Source: Bacteroidales bacterium (GTDB lineage: Bacteria > Bacteroidota > Bacteroidia > Bacteroidales > ML635J-15). Taken from it: a stretch of DNA of 7,963 bases. The notes under the pieces were generated by a model. The model ran no database searches, had not been told where the DNA came from, and worked only from the letters and a program-made list of their open reading frames with translations. Positions 6,828 through 7,963 of this stretch are shown in pieces. Location of the stretch: positions 1-7,963 of the forward strand of contig JAQVGK010000143.1 in the NCBI GenBank assembly GCA_028696755.1, written 5' to 3'. How positions within the stretch are numbered: position 1 is the first letter of the stretch; the number at the start of each line of letters is the position of its first letter. A program made the translations under genes and the position numbers.

Positions 6828-6835
6828 TATTTTTG
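6828..6835 (+). promoter_or_regulatory. Likely -7 box (TATTTTTG) of the divergent lipoprotein gene
   Basis: TATTTTTG fits TAnnTTTG and would start transcription near 6842, about 19 nt before the ATG at 6861. A TTTG at 6810-6813 lies 14 bp upstream, closer than usual for a -33 element. An inverted repeat AAGTT/AACTT (6806-6810 and 6816-6820) overlaps that region and could be an operator, though five-base arms are weak evidence. Confidence 0.4.
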
Positions 6836-6860
6836 TTGCTGTAATTCTAAATTTTGAGAT

Positions 6861-7544
6861 ATGATAAGGAAAGATTTTTTGTTTATTTTGACAGTATTTG
6901 CTTCGTTACTAATAGTTTCGTGCAATAATAATTCATCTGATAAAAAAACAGAAACTAACACTGAAAACGATGAAAAGCTGGAGGTGAAATTTTTGGAAGA
7001 TTTCGCTAGTTTTGAGGATTCGGAAATGGTAGCAGAACATTTTGGTGAAGAGAATATTTTGAATGATACGTGGTCTATTGCCGAAGGAACAGAAACGTAT
7101 TTGGTAACAATCGTAAACCCAGAGTGCAAAAATCAGATAATTATTTATTGGGATAAGGCTTCGAAAGATTATAAAGATTTTGCTTTTGTAGAAGCACGCT
7201 ACTCTGAATGGGACATTATGGGCGAGGAACTCACAAATGAAGGCGCGACTTATCCTTCCAAATCAGGCGTTAAAGTGGGAATGACACTCGCCGAACTCGA
7301 AAAACTAAATGCAAAACCAATAACATTTTTTGGCTTTGGTTGGGATTACGGAGGAATGGTTACTAATGCTAGCGATACTTTTAAAGGCTTAGCAATTAGT
7401 TTATTTTGTCCAACAGAAGAAGACTCGCAAGAATGGGTTGATGCATACATGAATGTTGTTGGAGACCGTGAATTTACCAGCGATGATGCTGCGGCTAAAG
7501 CAATTCCAATTTTTGTAGGTTCGATTTCGTATCACGGGGAGTAG
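6861..7544 (+). CDS. Uncharacterised acidic lipoprotein
   Basis: The 227-residue protein has a lipoprotein signal peptide with lipobox LIVSC, so C21 is acylated and the start at 6861 is well supported. A polar, low-complexity linker (22-40, rich in N, S, K, E, T) follows, then a folded acidic domain. The acidic residues do not directly follow the cysteine, so surface export is less suggested than for the DUF4249 protein. The clearest motif is GVKVGMTLAELEKLN (136-150) followed by PITFFGFGWDYGG (153-165), which I take to be the conserved core of a Bacteroidota-specific family without known function. The 'VGMTLAEL' segment superficially recalls BamE/SmpA-type repeats, but the rest does not. C89 and C183 could form a disulphide. 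It is transcribed divergently from the receptor operon and stands alone before the repeat region. Confidence 0.8.
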   Translation: MIRKDFLFILTVFASLLIVSCNNNSSDKKTETNTENDEKLEVKFLEDFASFEDSEMVAEHFGEENILNDTWSIAEGTETYLVTIVNPECKNQIIIYWDKASKDYKDFAFVEARYSEWDIMGEELTNEGATYPSKSGVKVGMTLAELEKLNAKPITFFGFGWDYGGMVTNASDTFKGLAISLFCPTEEDSQEWVDAYMNVVGDREFTSDDAAAKAIPIFVGSISYHGE

Positions 7545-7594
7545 GTGTAGCCTGAATGCAAAGTCGTGGTTTTTTTCTCTGGCTTACTATAATT

Positions 7595-7664
7595 GTAATC
7601 GGTAATCGGTGGTCGGTGGTCGGTGGTCGGTAATCGGTGGTCGGTGGTCGGCAATCGGTGATCA
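7595..7664 (+). repeat. Ten-unit heptamer array, GTGGTCG/GTAATCG type
   Basis: Ten in-phase 7-bp units read GTAATCG twice, GTGGTCG three times, GTAATCG, GTGGTCG twice, GCAATCG and GTGATCA. Two unit types dominate and differ at two adjacent positions (AA against GG). The array is the reverse-complement partner of the heptamers inside the 67-bp repeats to its right: 7595-7617 pairs with 7893-7915 at 22 of 23 positions. Confidence 0.92.
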
Positions 7665-7670
7665 GTATGA

Positions 7671-7963
7671 ACCCTGCATTATTACCGACATACTGACCAC
7701 TGCTTACCGATTACAAAAAAAATAGCAGGATGCTCAAACCCTGCCTTATTCCCGACATACTGACCACCGCTTACCGCTTACAAAAAAAATAGCAGGATGC
7801 TCAAACCCTGCATAATTACCGACATACCGATTACTGCTTACCGCTTACAAAAAAAATAGCAGGATGCTCTAACCCTGCCTTATTACCGACATACCGACCA
7901 CCGATAACCGATTACAAAAAAAAATAGCAGGATGCTCTAACTCTGCATAATTACCGACATACC
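7671..7963. repeat. 67-bp tandem repeat, at least 4.4 copies, continuing past the window
   Basis: Copies start at 7671, 7738, 7805, 7872 and 7940; the first three are 67 bp, the fourth 68 bp through one extra A, and the fifth is cut by the window edge. Each unit has an ACCCTGC (ACTCTGC in the fifth) head, about five degenerate heptamers related to ACCGACC, an A8-9 tract, and TAGCAGGATGCTC(A/T)A. The A-tract and the GCAGG block are almost invariant, while substitutions cluster in the heptamers and in the head (GCATTATT, GCCTTATT, GCATAATT). There are no unique spacers, so this is not a CRISPR. Confidence 0.92.
7715..7946 (-). terminator. Four tandem terminator-like hairpins on the minus strand, one per 67-bp repeat
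   Basis: At each unit junction the minus strand reads GCAGG, a 10-nt loop, CCTGC, then TA and a run of eight or nine T. The stems are at 7725-7744, 7792-7811, 7859-7878 and 7927-7946; the last has one mismatched pair. An AATA/TATT pairing can extend some stems past a 2-nt bulge. The layout fits intrinsic termination of a transcript entering from the right, that is, a gene beyond the window convergent with the lipoprotein gene. The 5-bp stem is short, so efficiency is uncertain. Confidence 0.55.

Larger units (their letters stand above)
7545..7963. other. Gene-free repeat region at the right edge
   Basis: No coding frame is supported from the lipoprotein stop to the end of the window. After about 50 bp of unique sequence there is a ten-unit heptamer array (7595-7664) and then a 67-bp tandem repeat (7671-7963) that continues beyond the edge. 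A T-run at 7570-7577 follows the lipoprotein gene but has no convincing stem before it. Confidence 0.85.

Noticed and set aside
6827..7129. 100-residue frame antisense to the lipoprotein start
   Set aside because: The serine-rich composition is what the complement of the acidic lipoprotein linker gives; the plus-strand lipobox decides in favour of the lipoprotein.
7671..7963. CRISPR array
   Set aside because: The repeated units are contiguous and nearly identical over their whole 67 bp, with no unique spacers, and no cas gene is present.

Overview
The window looks like chromosomal DNA of a low-G+C Bacteroidota, probably a Bacteroidales/Marinilabiliales-type organism. The evidence is a TonB-dependent receptor with a carboxypeptidase-like N-terminal domain paired with a DUF4249 lipoprotein, a 7TM LytS-type kinase with a LytTR regulator, several candidate TAnnTTTG -7 boxes, and very few Shine-Dalgarno sequences. 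No RNA genes, recognisable transposase, phage genes or CRISPR array were seen.

Layout: (1) 1-275, minus strand: the N-terminal part of an AAA+ ATPase (archaeal-type ATPase family) that runs off the left edge. (2) 276-919: a 644-bp gene-free region. It holds two copies of a 43-bp GTTCCAAA/TTTGGAAC dyad element, a 239-bp segment between them with 13-bp inverted ends and a CACTYTAG array, and two opposed heptamer tracts. (3) 920-6644, minus strand: a compact four-gene unit transcribed in the order TonB-dependent receptor, DUF4249 lipoprotein, 7TM sensor kinase, LytTR response regulator. (4) 6645-6860: a divergent promoter region. (5) 6861-7544, plus strand: an uncharacterised lipoprotein. (6) 7545-7963: gene-free repeat DNA made of ten GTNRTCG-type heptamers followed by at least 4.4 copies of a 67-bp unit, each with a terminator-like hairpin reading on the minus strand.

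Functional reading: the receptor and DUF4249 lipoprotein probably form an outer-membrane uptake unit for an unknown ligand. The co-transcribed kinase and regulator could sense that ligand, or the state of the envelope, and control the unit. This is inferred from gene order and spacing. The least explained part of the window is the intergenic DNA: three sequence-unrelated families of short tandem repeats, each arranged as a short arm facing a longer array of its own reverse complement.
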